A stretch of 25,529 nucleotides of DNA from DASTSN01 sp035549175 (GTDB lineage: Bacteria > Bacteroidota > Bacteroidia > Chitinophagales > Chitinophagaceae). The translations under genes were made by a program, and so were the position numbers. Where the stretch lies: positions 1 to 25,529 of the forward strand of contig DASZRL010000059.1 in the NCBI GenBank assembly GCA_035549175.1, written 5' to 3'. Under the pieces are notes generated by a model. The model worked only from the letters and a program-made list of their open reading frames with translations. It did no database searches and was not told the origin of the DNA. Positions 16,997 to 23,616 of the stretch are shown one piece after another (the stretch's first letter is position 1; each line of letters starts with the position of its first letter).

Positions 16997-18748
16997 TCAG
17001 GCCGGGCAGACGCGGCAGGCCCTGTCCCCGGTCTGCAGGCCGGGCTGCAGGACCTGCCCGGACCGGGAAAACTGGCGGTATACGGTAATCCCCTTGGCGC
17101 CCAGCTTCCATGCCTGGAAATAAATGGCAGCGACCTCCTTCACAGTGGCCTCCCGGGGCAGGTTAATCGTTTTGGAAACCGCATTGTCCACATGATGCTG
17201 GAAAGCCACCTGGTGGCGCAGATGCCAAACCGGATCGATTTCAAGGGCCGTCCTGAAAAGGGAACGGGTGCGGTCGGAAAGGCCTGGATACCCCTGTAGT
17301 GTTCCCTGGCTGCGGATCTGATCCTCCAGGGCCGGGGTGTATTCGCCGGTCCGGTGCAGGTAATCCAGGACGAAAGGATGGATCGTGGCGAGGGTCTCCC
17401 CATGCAGGATATGTTGCCGCTCGAAGGCAAGGGCAAAAATGGGTTCGATCGATGACGAGGTATCGGCCAGGATCGAAATCGTCCCGGTGGGAGCAATACT
17501 GGTCCGCGTGGCGTTGCGTAGCGGCCGGTTCGGATAAAAAATGCTCCGCTCCCAGTTGGGGAAGGTACCCCGCTGAAGGGCCAGACCGGCCGAAGCCTCC
17601 GTGCTGGCTGCCTCAATGAACTGCATCAGTTTGTCGGCCAGCGTGATGGCCTCCCCGGAGGCATAGGGGATCTCCAGCAGGCACAGCAGGTCGGCCCAAC
17701 CCATGACTCCCAGGCCGATCTTGCGGTTTCCCCGCACGATGCGCTGGATATCCGTAAACAGGTAATTATTTACCTCGATGACATCATCCAGGAAGCGAAC
17801 GGCGATCCGGATTACCGTATTCAGCTCGTCCCAATCGATAGCCGCCCGGCCATCCACGGTTTTGACAAACCGGGCCAGGTTCAGGGAACCCAGGTTACAA
17901 GCTTCATACGGGAGCAGGGGTACCTCTCCGCAGGGATTGGTGGCATCCAGGAAGCCGAGCTCAGGCGTCGGGTTAGCGGCATTAATGGTATCCAGGAAGA
18001 TCATACCCGGGTCTCCACCTGCCCAGGCATTCTCCACAATCCGGTCCCATATATCCCGGGCCTGCAGGGTTTGAACGGCCTCACCGGACCCCGGATGGCG
18101 CAAGGTCCAGGCGAGGTTGGCCTCCACCGCCTGCATAAATGGGTCGGGGATGGCCACGGAGATATTGAAATTACGCAGGATACCCGGTTCCCTTTTAACG
18201 TCAATGAACTCGAGGATATCCGGATGGTCGACGCGGAGGATGCCCATATTGGCTCCCCGCCTCTTTCCGCCCTGTTTAACGTATTCGGTCGCTGCATCAA
18301 AGATTTTCATGAAGGAGACGGGTCCGGATGCCGTTCCGCCTGTTTTGCTGATCAGGTCGTTGCGGGGCCGGAGCCGGGAAAAATTGAAGCCGGTGCCGCC
18401 GCCGCTCTGCTGGATGAGTGCGGCCTGTTTTAAGCTGTCAAATATCCCCTCCATGCTGTCGGGGACCGGCAGGACAAAACAGGCGCTCAGCTGGCTCAAT
18501 GGGGTACCCGCGTTCATTAAGGTGGGCGAATTGGGAAGGAAGAGCCCCTGGCTCATCGTTTCGAAAAAGAGCTCTTCCCAGTACCTCATCTCTTCTGGAC
18601 CGCCCCAGCCCCCCTCCGCCGCCGCCACGGCCCCGGCTACCCGGCGAAACAGGCCCTCTGCATCCTCCAGGATCCGGCCCTGCCGGTCCCTGCGGAGATA
18701 CCGGCTTTCCAGAACCCGGCGGGCATTATCGGAAACAGAACGCTTCAT
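16997..18748 (-). CDS. nrdJ: Adenosylcobalamin-dependent ribonucleotide reductase (class II)
   Basis: A 583-residue reductase making deoxyribonucleotides without an oxygen-dependent metal cofactor. Evidence is the class II-like N-terminus with FLPNSPTLMNAG (70-81), the first redox cysteine C90 in QLSACFVLP, SGGGTGFNFSRLRP (115-128), the catalytic NPCGE (271-275, thiyl C273), the second redox cysteine C284 in EACNLGSLNLA, and the phosphate loop RTSIAPTGTISI. It ends in CRVCPA, a CxxC pair that probably re-reduces the active site. This is compact: many NrdJ proteins continue with a longer C-terminal zinc-ribbon-like tail. No second RNR subunit gene is near, as expected for class II. I found no cobalamin riboswitch pattern in the 189 bases upstream. 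Confidence 0.92.
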   Translation of the reverse strand: MKRSVSDNARRVLESRYLRRDRQGRILEDAEGLFRRVAGAVAAAEGGWGGPEEMRYWEELFFETMSQGLFLPNSPTLMNAGTPLSQLSACFVLPVPDSMEGIFDSLKQAALIQQSGGGTGFNFSRLRPRNDLISKTGGTASGPVSFMKIFDAATEYVKQGGKRRGANMGILRVDHPDILEFIDVKREPGILRNFNISVAIPDPFMQAVEANLAWTLRHPGSGEAVQTLQARDIWDRIVENAWAGGDPGMIFLDTINAANPTPELGFLDATNPCGEVPLLPYEACNLGSLNLARFVKTVDGRAAIDWDELNTVIRIAVRFLDDVIEVNNYLFTDIQRIVRGNRKIGLGVMGWADLLCLLEIPYASGEAITLADKLMQFIEAASTEASAGLALQRGTFPNWERSIFYPNRPLRNATRTSIAPTGTISILADTSSSIEPIFALAFERQHILHGETLATIHPFVLDYLHRTGEYTPALEDQIRSQGTLQGYPGLSDRTRSLFRTALEIDPVWHLRHQVAFQHHVDNAVSKTINLPREATVKEVAAIYFQAWKLGAKGITVYRQFSRSGQVLQPGLQTGDRACRVCPA

Positions 18749-18937
18749 TAGATGACTCCATGGATAAAACTAGTACCTCCGGCTCCCCGGGACCATGACT
18801 CAAGTTACCACCCAGCCTGATTAACCACAACGGTTTCCGTTCCGAGCCGGCTGGCCGCGCCTCCGAGACCCTACGACATGGCCCTCCGGCCCGGCCAACA
18901 CCCCGGAAGCAGAAGCCATCAGGTGCCGACCCCGGAG

Positions 18938-19966
18938 TTACTTCAGGGCCTCACGCACTTTCGGGGCAATTTGGGTCCCATAGATTTCAATGGCCTTCAT
19001 GAGCGCACGGTGAGTAGGAGCTCCCACATCGATATGGGCCGCAAAGCGGGTCAGGCCAAACAGGTCCTGCAGGGCCAGGATTTTGTCAATGGCTTCACTG
19101 GCATTCCCGATGACCAGATGTCCCCCGGGCATCCGCCCTGTTTCAAATTGCTGTCGCTGGTAGGGAGGCCAGCCGCGCTGCCTGCCAATGCGGTTCATCT
19201 GGGCTGCATAAACAGGATAATACGTGTCGGCGGTTTCCCGGCTGTTTTCCCCGAACAGGGCGTGCATATGCACGCCTACCTGGAGCGCCGAGGCCTGGTG
19301 GCCAAAATGCTCCCAGGCCCGGCGATAATAATCAAACAAGGGTTTAAATTGCGCAGGGCTGCCGCCGATGATGGCAAATATGACCGGCAAACCCAGCCGG
19401 GCCGCCCGCAGCACGGACTCCGGCGTGCCTCCGACGGCTACCCATACCGGCAGCTGGCCCCGGACCGGGCGCGGATATATTTCCTGATTCGACAGGGCAG
19501 GGCGGAATTTGCCCTGCCAGGTAACTTTCTTTTCCTGGTTGATTTTCAGCAACAGCTCCAGTTTCTCTTCAAAAAGGTCATCATAATCGCGGAGGTCATA
19601 GCCAAAGAGCGGGAAAGATTCGGTAAAACTGCCCCGGCCCACCGTCAATTCTGCCCGGCCATCCGAAACCAGGTCAATCGTGGCAAATTGCTGGAAAACA
19701 CGGACAGGATCGGTTGAACTCAGCACCGTAACCGCACTGCCCAGCCTGATCTGCTTGGTGACGGAGGCTGCTGAGGCCAGTATGATCTCAGGAGCCGAAA
19801 CGGCGTAATCGGGCCGGTGGTGTTCACCAACTCCAAAGAAGTCCAGGCCTACCTCGTCCATCAGCCGGACTTCCTCGATGATTTCCTTAACCCGCTGCCG
19901 GGCCGTCTGTGGCTCACCCTGACCGCCGCCCGCAATATCTCCAAACATGCCTACGCCTAATTCCAT
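18938..19966 (-). CDS. LLM-class flavin-dependent oxidoreductase (luciferase-like monooxygenase)
   Basis: A 342-residue TIM-barrel protein of the bacterial luciferase family, which uses reduced FMN or F420 to oxidise small substrates. MELGVGMFGD starts the first strand; GLDFFGVGEHH, LGSAVTVLSSTDPVRVFQQFATIDLVSDGRAELTVGRGS-type segments and PRPVRGQLPVWVAVGGTPES follow the family order. The long form ends at an ATG 19966; the frame extends to a TTG at 19990, but that TTG lies inside a promoter element, so it is not the start. The substrate cannot be predicted. It is 189 bases upstream of nrdJ on the same strand and divergent from the AraC-type regulator. Confidence 0.88.
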   Translation of the reverse strand: MELGVGMFGDIAGGGQGEPQTARQRVKEIIEEVRLMDEVGLDFFGVGEHHRPDYAVSAPEIILASAASVTKQIRLGSAVTVLSSTDPVRVFQQFATIDLVSDGRAELTVGRGSFTESFPLFGYDLRDYDDLFEEKLELLLKINQEKKVTWQGKFRPALSNQEIYPRPVRGQLPVWVAVGGTPESVLRAARLGLPVIFAIIGGSPAQFKPLFDYYRRAWEHFGHQASALQVGVHMHALFGENSRETADTYYPVYAAQMNRIGRQRGWPPYQRQQFETGRMPGGHLVIGNASEAIDKILALQDLFGLTRFAAHIDVGAPTHRALMKAIEIYGTQIAPKVREALK

Positions 19967-19987
19967 GCGTGTGATTTTAATAGACTG

Positions 19988-19995
19988 CAAAGATA
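19988..19995 (-). promoter_or_regulatory. Candidate -7 element of the luciferase-like gene
   Basis: On the minus strand TATCTTTG plus C, identical to the lysC and purK elements, ends 21 bases before the ATG at 19966. It rules out the upstream TTG as start. No TTG at -33. Confidence 0.45.
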
Positions 19996-20071
19996 ACGCC
20001 TCGGTCGCTGGGAAGGCCCTACCCCTCAGGATACGCCGTGACGCTGGGCGGGCGGGTCCATTTTTTGCTTC

Positions 20072-20154
20072 CCCTGGGCCCTAGGTACCTTGCTGGTTCA
20101 AGAAGCCGACCCGTATGATGTTGGGCCCAGGGAATGAAAAAGGAAGCGGGTCGG
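20072..20154. repeat. Two interleaved perfect inverted repeats (pseudoknot-like order)
   Basis: CCCTGGGCCC (20072-20081) is complementary to GGGCCCAGGG (20123-20132). CCGACCCG (20106-20113) is complementary to CGGGTCGG (20147-20154). The arms alternate A1-B1-A2-B2. B1 can also pair in part with CGGGTC at 20053-20058, and 20147-20160 forms a small local hairpin CGGGT-CGGT-ACCCG. The block lies between the two divergent promoters, so it is outside both predicted leaders. It may be an operator, a small RNA or an element end. Confidence 0.5.
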
Positions 20155-20291
20155 TACCCGTTGAGTCATCAATACCCCGTTAAGAAATAATGCCCCCGGA
20201 CCATTCCGGATTAAGGACAATCCGGCGGTGCCCAAAGCACAGGCCGCGTTGTCACATTACCCCAAAATAGGCGAGAATTCATCCCTTTCTA

Positions 20292-20323
20292 TTTTGAAGG
20301 AACTTTTCCCGGTCGTAAATTCA
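20292..20323 (+). promoter_or_regulatory. Candidate promoter of the AraC-type regulator gene
   Basis: TTTTG (20292-20296) and TAAATTCA (20316-20323) are separated by 19 bases, the Bacteroidota spacing. The -7 matches TAnnTT with the last two bases off. The ATG follows 14 bases later. Confidence 0.35.
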
Positions 20324-20337
20324 AACAAATCCTTTCA

Positions 20338-21162
20338 ATGCCTTACCAAAACGTTGAGCCCCCCGTGCAGCTACAGGAATCGGTCAAATGCTTTTGGTTT
20401 GCAGAGCGTGAACTCTTACCCCCCGATCCTACATTTAAAATTTGGCCGGACAGCTATATAGAACTGGTTTTCTGTTATGCGGATCAGCCCATCTATTATT
20501 TAAGAGGCCAGCGGGAAGAAATGCTACCCCGGTTGTTTATTCTTGGCTTATTAAATGAACCCTTTATCCTTAAATCAAGGGGTTGGATTCGCTCAATCGG
20601 CATACGTTTTTTCGCCTGGGGTTTTAATGACCTGATTCAGTTGCCGCCGCATGAGCCTCTATTGGAAGTGGAAAGCCGGTTTGATGCCCTGCAAAGAAAC
20701 CTGTCCGATCTGGCATCCAACCCTGACCCGGACCATTTAATGAGGACCCTGCAGACTTTTTTGCTCGAACAGCAAGATCAAGCCATTGCCTCCCGTAAAG
20801 ATGACCGCATCACGCAAGTAGCCAAACAAATATATCTGGACAGGGGAACGAGCCGCGTAACTTCCATGGCAAAAAATATCCACCTTTCTGAACGGCAATT
20901 TAACAGGCTATTCGCCAGGCAATTGGGCCTGAGTCCCAAGTCACTGGCCAAAAAGGTTCGTTTTCAGTATGTAAGGGATGCCATCTATGAAAATCCTGAA
21001 ATTAACCTCACTAGCCTTGCCTACGAATTCGAATACAACGACCAGTCTCACCTCATCAAGGATTTTAGGGAATTCGCCGGTAAAACCCCCAGCGCATTCG
21101 CCAAAGAGATGAAACAACTCAAAGAATCACTGACAACCTACAATGTCCGCTTTTTACAATGA
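20338..21162 (+). CDS. AraC-family transcriptional regulator
   Basis: A 274-residue regulator. The first 110 residues or so (YQNVEPPVQLQESVKCFWFAE, DSYIELVFCYADQPIYYLRG) match the sensor type found at the front of many Bacteroidota AraC proteins (DUF6597-like). The C-terminal half has two helix-turn-helix units: one near 174-200 (VTSMAKNIHLSERQFNRLFARQLGLSP) and one near 222-255 (INLTSLAYEFEYNDQSHLIKDFREFAGKTP), the latter with the usual AraC signature. Codon use is AT-richer than in genes up to 19966, suggesting acquisition. The VOC-family gene 54 bases downstream is the likely target or partner. The inducer is unknown. Confidence 0.87.
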   Translation: MPYQNVEPPVQLQESVKCFWFAERELLPPDPTFKIWPDSYIELVFCYADQPIYYLRGQREEMLPRLFILGLLNEPFILKSRGWIRSIGIRFFAWGFNDLIQLPPHEPLLEVESRFDALQRNLSDLASNPDPDHLMRTLQTFLLEQQDQAIASRKDDRITQVAKQIYLDRGTSRVTSMAKNIHLSERQFNRLFARQLGLSPKSLAKKVRFQYVRDAIYENPEINLTSLAYEFEYNDQSHLIKDFREFAGKTPSAFAKEMKQLKESLTTYNVRFLQ

Positions 21163-21216
21163 TCCGCCTCCCAGGCTTAATAGCTTGCAGCTTTAATCAC
21201 TTTCAAAACAATAACC

Positions 21217-21579
21217 ATGCAAGCAAAATTGAACAACATTACCCTGCCGGTAAAAAGCCCACAACAGATCCGCGATTTCTATGTAAACGTCTTCGGCCTT
21301 AAAGAACTGGAATATACCTCCCGAACGCCCGGCTTTTTTATGCTTGACGGCAACGGATGTACCCTTACGATACAGGACGCGGAAGCCATCGGACAATCCA
21401 CTGGATCTGCCGGAGTGGAACTGGGCTTTGAAGTGGATGATGTGCCCTCCTTCGTCCCAAGGATTATGAACTACGGCGGAGTCATTCTCAGCGAAAATCA
21501 GCAGATGGGGTGGGGACAGGCGTTTACCGCCGCGGATCCGGAAGGGCACGTCATGAATATTTTCAAATTTCATCAATGA
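21217..21579 (+). CDS. VOC (glyoxalase/bleomycin resistance) family protein
   Basis: A 120-residue single VOC module with the pattern LNNITLPVKSPQQIRDFYVNVFGLKELEY at the start, LGFEVDDVPSFVPRIMNYGG in the middle and FTAADPEGHVMNIFKFHQ at the end. Such proteins bind or transform small molecules; some give resistance by sequestration. The usual first metal histidine position after the LN is occupied by N or T, and the mid-domain histidine is E, so a classical glyoxalase metal site looks incomplete; a binding role is as likely as catalysis. It follows the AraC-type regulator on the same strand and shares its AT-rich codon use, so they probably form one regulated unit. Confidence 0.8.
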   Translation: MQAKLNNITLPVKSPQQIRDFYVNVFGLKELEYTSRTPGFFMLDGNGCTLTIQDAEAIGQSTGSAGVELGFEVDDVPSFVPRIMNYGGVILSENQQMGWGQAFTAADPEGHVMNIFKFHQ

Positions 21580-21617
21580 CCCTCGCTTTCATGGCCACAC
21601 CCATTCATTGTTCCAGA

Positions 21618-21821
21618 TCAGTCCTGTCCACCTATAACAATCAACCAGGTGAATTTGGACGATACTAAACTGTTTAGGACAAGTATCAACAACCCGAACC
21701 ATCTAATATCAATCGCCGCCAGGTTAACGATTCCTGAGACCAGGTAATGAAACGTCGACCTATTGAACTGCGATAACGTACTGCGGTTTGTGCCCTCCAC
21801 CTGGTCAAATGAACAGATCAT
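21618..21821 (-). CDS. Short hydrophobic ORF overlapping the preceding ORF, unrecognised
   Basis: A 67-residue frame whose ATG overlaps the stop of the 57-residue ORF in an ATGA junction. The last 30 residues are hydrophobic (WFGLLILVLNSLVSS, then WLIVIGG). I recognise no family. The ATGA overlap is a coupling geometry, but the region is degenerate and the frame may be chance. Confidence 0.2.
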   Translation of the reverse strand: MICSFDQVEGTNRSTLSQFNRSTFHYLVSGIVNLAAIDIRWFGLLILVLNSLVSSKFTWLIVIGGQD

Positions 21822-21991
21822 CCGGTCGGTTCAACCAAACGGCTATACGTGCATGGAACTTCCCGACTAAACCTAGCGAAAACACCTCGAACAGGTAAAA
21901 CGGCCTGACCCGTCACCTTAATGGCATACCATGTAACCACAATCCCAATTACGATGGTAAAAAGAAGGTCTTTTGTATAACAACTACTCAT
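21818..21991 (-). CDS. Small single-pass membrane protein candidate, unrecognised
   Basis: A 57-residue frame starting MSSCYTKDLLFTIVIGIV, with one clear membrane segment at about 9-24 and a basic stretch after it (RGVFARFSR). It is shorter than typical annotation cut-offs. No promoter motif was found. It could be a genuine small protein of the AT-rich segment or the front of a truncated gene. I do not recognise it. Confidence 0.3.
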   Translation of the reverse strand: MSSCYTKDLLFTIVIGIVVTWYAIKVTGQAVLPVRGVFARFSREVPCTYSRLVEPTG

Positions 21992-22080
21992 ACTTACTGC
22001 AGCCGGCCTCGGTATTTCAAGGTAATTCCCTTTTAAAAAACTCTGTCCAAGAATTTAGGGGTCGATAAAATTTTCCCTCA

Positions 22081-22266
22081 AACCTCCCGTAACTGTGAGA
22101 TTTGAGCGATTATGCCAACAAACAAAGGATCCAATATCTGATCTTTCCGGAGGGAATTTATGTTGATAAAGAAAACAGGGATTATCGAACTCCGAAAGTA
22201 AATTCGGTATGCCTCTATCTGGCACGTCTGAAGCGGGTTTTAGCGGAAAATGAAAGCGGGAAAACT
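22081..22266 (+). pseudogene. Remnant C-terminal end of a serine site-specific recombinase
   Basis: In one frame, NLP-stop-L-stop-DLSDYANKQRIQYL is followed by IFPEGIYVDKENRDYRTPKV and NSVCLYLARLKRVLAENESG. The series KQ..QYLIFPEGI...K...RTP.VNSV is the characteristic C-terminal tail of large serine recombinases of Bacteroidota mobile elements. Two nonsense codons (TAA 22090, TGA 22096) lie just upstream, one probably a former TGG, and the catalytic N-terminal domain is absent. The frame has no stop of its own and runs into the antisense of the tmRNA. Recognition is from memory of the family tail; a profile search would settle it. Confidence 0.65.
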
Positions 22267-22292
22267 AACACGAAGGTCAATTTTCCCGCTTT
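22253..22292 (-). terminator. Terminator of ssrA (strong dyad)
   Basis: TTTTCCCGCTTT (22281-22292) and AAAGCGGGAAAA (22253-22264) form a perfect 12-bp inverted repeat with a 16-base loop. On the minus strand it begins at the last base of the tmRNA CCA end and finishes in TTTTCCCGCTTTCATTTT. Its symmetry would also stop transcripts arriving from the plus strand. Confidence 0.75.
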
Positions 22293-22665
22293 GGTGGAGG
22301 TGACCGGAATCGAACCGGTGTCCAAACATATTCTCCAAAAGCTTTCTACATGCTTATTTTGGAATTATTTGTCGGGAAAGAACAGGAACCAAACGAACCA
22401 ATCCCTTCCTTAGCTGGATAGTCTTAGGCGACCGTCACAGCCTTCGGTCGCAGCAGCCTGTTTTATTTTTGAGTCGGCGGCGGAGCTTGGTAACAGACCA
22501 ACCTGCTCAACGCGGCCCGAATGACTGCGAAATCACTGATTAGGCAGCCATGGCATACTGAGTATTGCCATTTGAGATTTGTGTATTCAGATTCAAGTGC
22601 TAATTACACAACGCACTGCATGCTTACACTTTCAAAGATCTATGCTGTCAAAACCCTGCACCCCC
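22292..22665 (-). ncRNA. ssrA: tmRNA (transfer-messenger RNA)
   Basis: The 374-base RNA rescues stalled ribosomes and tags the nascent protein. The 5' end GGGGGTG (22665-22659) pairs with CACCTCC near the 3' end (one G-U pair, as in E. coli), followed by ACCA ending at 22292. The T-arm ACCGG-TTCGATT-CCGGT and the conserved GGTTTTGACAG after the acceptor are present. The tag frame (22569-22540) reads GGC AAT ACT CAG TAT GCC ATG GCT GCC TAA, giving (A)GNTQYAMAA, with the AA end recognised by ClpXP-type proteases. Exact ends depend on the acceptor pairing. Confidence 0.95.
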
Positions 22666-23010
22666 TGTCCCTGGTTTGCTGGCAATAGGGTCAGCCCAAG
22701 CGGGCGAAGTTACGATTATTCTGCCTTCCGTTCATTTGGTCTGCCTGATTGTTTTACCCCGATAAACCGGCATTTTTTCTGCCGTAATAATAAATGGTTA
22801 TAAATGAGTAATCTGAAAACCTGCCGGTCCTTAATCTACCAGCTGTGCCTGACTAGACCAGGCAGCAATACCGCAACCCCATGGAAGACCAGAACCCGGA
22901 TTGACCCGGCTTATTATCGGCTTAACGGCCGGTTTTTTAGTATAATCGCCTTTTTTAGCGATAATTTTTAAATATCGTATTTAAAGGCGATATTTGAACA
23001 AAAGCAGTTC
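22666..23010. other. Intergenic region between ssrA and the SatD-like gene
   Basis: There is no supported gene. On the minus strand TAACTTCG, one mismatch from TAnnTTTG, lies about 47 bases before the tmRNA 5' end and may be its promoter. A hairpin CCGGC...GCCGG with a following T6 run ends at about 22938. The operator-like dyads of the SatD gene occupy 22967-22995. Confidence 0.5.
22967..22995 (+). promoter_or_regulatory. Overlapping operator-like dyads upstream of the SatD-like gene
   Basis: TTTAAATA-tcg-TATTTAAA (22967-22985) is a perfect 8+8 dyad. AAATATCG (22970-22977) and CGATATTT (22988-22995) form a second 8+8 dyad sharing bases with the first. A weaker ATCGC/GCGAT pair lies just upstream. 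They end 15 bases before the ATG and overlap a possible -7 (GATATTTG, 22989-22996). The encoded protein has a helix-turn-helix, so autoregulation is plausible. Confidence 0.5.
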
Positions 23011-23616
23011 ATGGCCTCAGTTATCACGGCTGATATCGTCAACTCCACGGCCTTGACCGGATCCAGGGAAGGAGAGCTGAGGCATAAGATCGGGGATATC
23101 CTGAAGGAAACCCTCTTTGAGTTTTACCGGGGGAATAGTTTCCAGGCCTATTTTCCCGACCGCTCCGGGGAGGTCCTGAAAATCCTGTTCCGGTTGCGCA
23201 CAGCGGCCCGCAGCCTGGGGGAGGAATTTGACATCCGGGCGGGTATCGGCATCGGCATGATATCCGGCCCGTTCCAATCGATCCGCGAGGCCGGCGGGGA
23301 GGTATTTACCCATTCAGGGCGGGCCTTTGACCGTCTGCACAAACAACGGCTTGGTATTGTGTCGCCCAGGGAGTATGCCAACCTGGCCCTTGCCATTCTC
23401 TGCCATTTTGCGGACCACCTGTTTTCAACCATGACCGCTAAGCAAGCCCAGGTGATCCAGGAATTGCTGGAAGGCAAAACGCAGGTGGCTGCGGCCCGGA
23501 TTTTAAAAAAATCCCAGTCAACCATTAACAAGCATGCCCTGGCAGGCGGCTGGGGGGAACTGGAACGACTAACGACCGAGTACGGACAACTTCTCAAACA
23601 ATTTGACCTCAGATGA
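23011..23616 (+). CDS. SatD-family protein with C-terminal helix-turn-helix
   Basis: A 201-residue protein. The N-terminal 115 residues read like a small nucleotidyl-cyclase-type fold: SVITADIVNSTAL (3-15, D8), RGNSFQAYFPD (40-50), IRAGIGIGMI (75-84) and HSGRAFDRLHK (101-111). Residues 142-187 form a helix-turn-helix (TAKQAQVIQELLEGKTQVAAARILKKSQSTINKH region) resembling LuxR/sigma-type DNA-binding ends. SatD was named from a streptococcal acid-tolerance operon; its biochemical role is not established. N42 replaces the D expected in the GDSF-like motif. The stop overlaps the start of the DUF3307 gene (ATGA), so the two are translationally linked, a pairing common in Bacteroidota. Operator-like dyads sit upstream. 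Confidence 0.8.
   Translation: MASVITADIVNSTALTGSREGELRHKIGDILKETLFEFYRGNSFQAYFPDRSGEVLKILFRLRTAARSLGEEFDIRAGIGIGMISGPFQSIREAGGEVFTHSGRAFDRLHKQRLGIVSPREYANLALAILCHFADHLFSTMTAKQAQVIQELLEGKTQVAAARILKKSQSTINKHALAGGWGELERLTTEYGQLLKQFDLR

Larger units (their letters stand above)
19967..20337. other. Divergent intergenic region with interleaved inverted repeats
   Basis: No supported gene in 371 bases. It contains the luciferase-like gene -7 element (19988-19995), four inverted-repeat arms in alternating order (20053-20160, described separately) and a well-spaced promoter for the AraC-type gene (20292-20323). Base composition turns AT-rich from about 20165. Confidence 0.6.
21580..22080. other. AT-rich, mostly non-coding stretch of likely element remnants
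   Basis: This stretch has many stops in all frames. The only coding-like frames are two short overlapping minus-strand ORFs (21818-21991 and 21618-21821). I see no terminal inverted repeats, no intact transposase or integrase and no RNA gene. It lies between the VOC gene and the recombinase remnant, in the segment I interpret as degraded mobile DNA. Confidence 0.5.

Noticed and set aside
18749..18937. Possible cobalamin riboswitch before nrdJ
   Set aside because: No B12-box or core-helix pattern was recognisable by eye on the minus strand.
22102..22413. Open frame of 103 codons on the plus strand
   Set aside because: Its second half is antisense to the tmRNA (VEVTGIEPVS is a known artefact of reading RNA ends as protein); only the front is a recombinase remnant.
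22579..22803. Open frame on the plus strand
   Set aside because: It overlaps the 5' part of the tmRNA and has no family resemblance.
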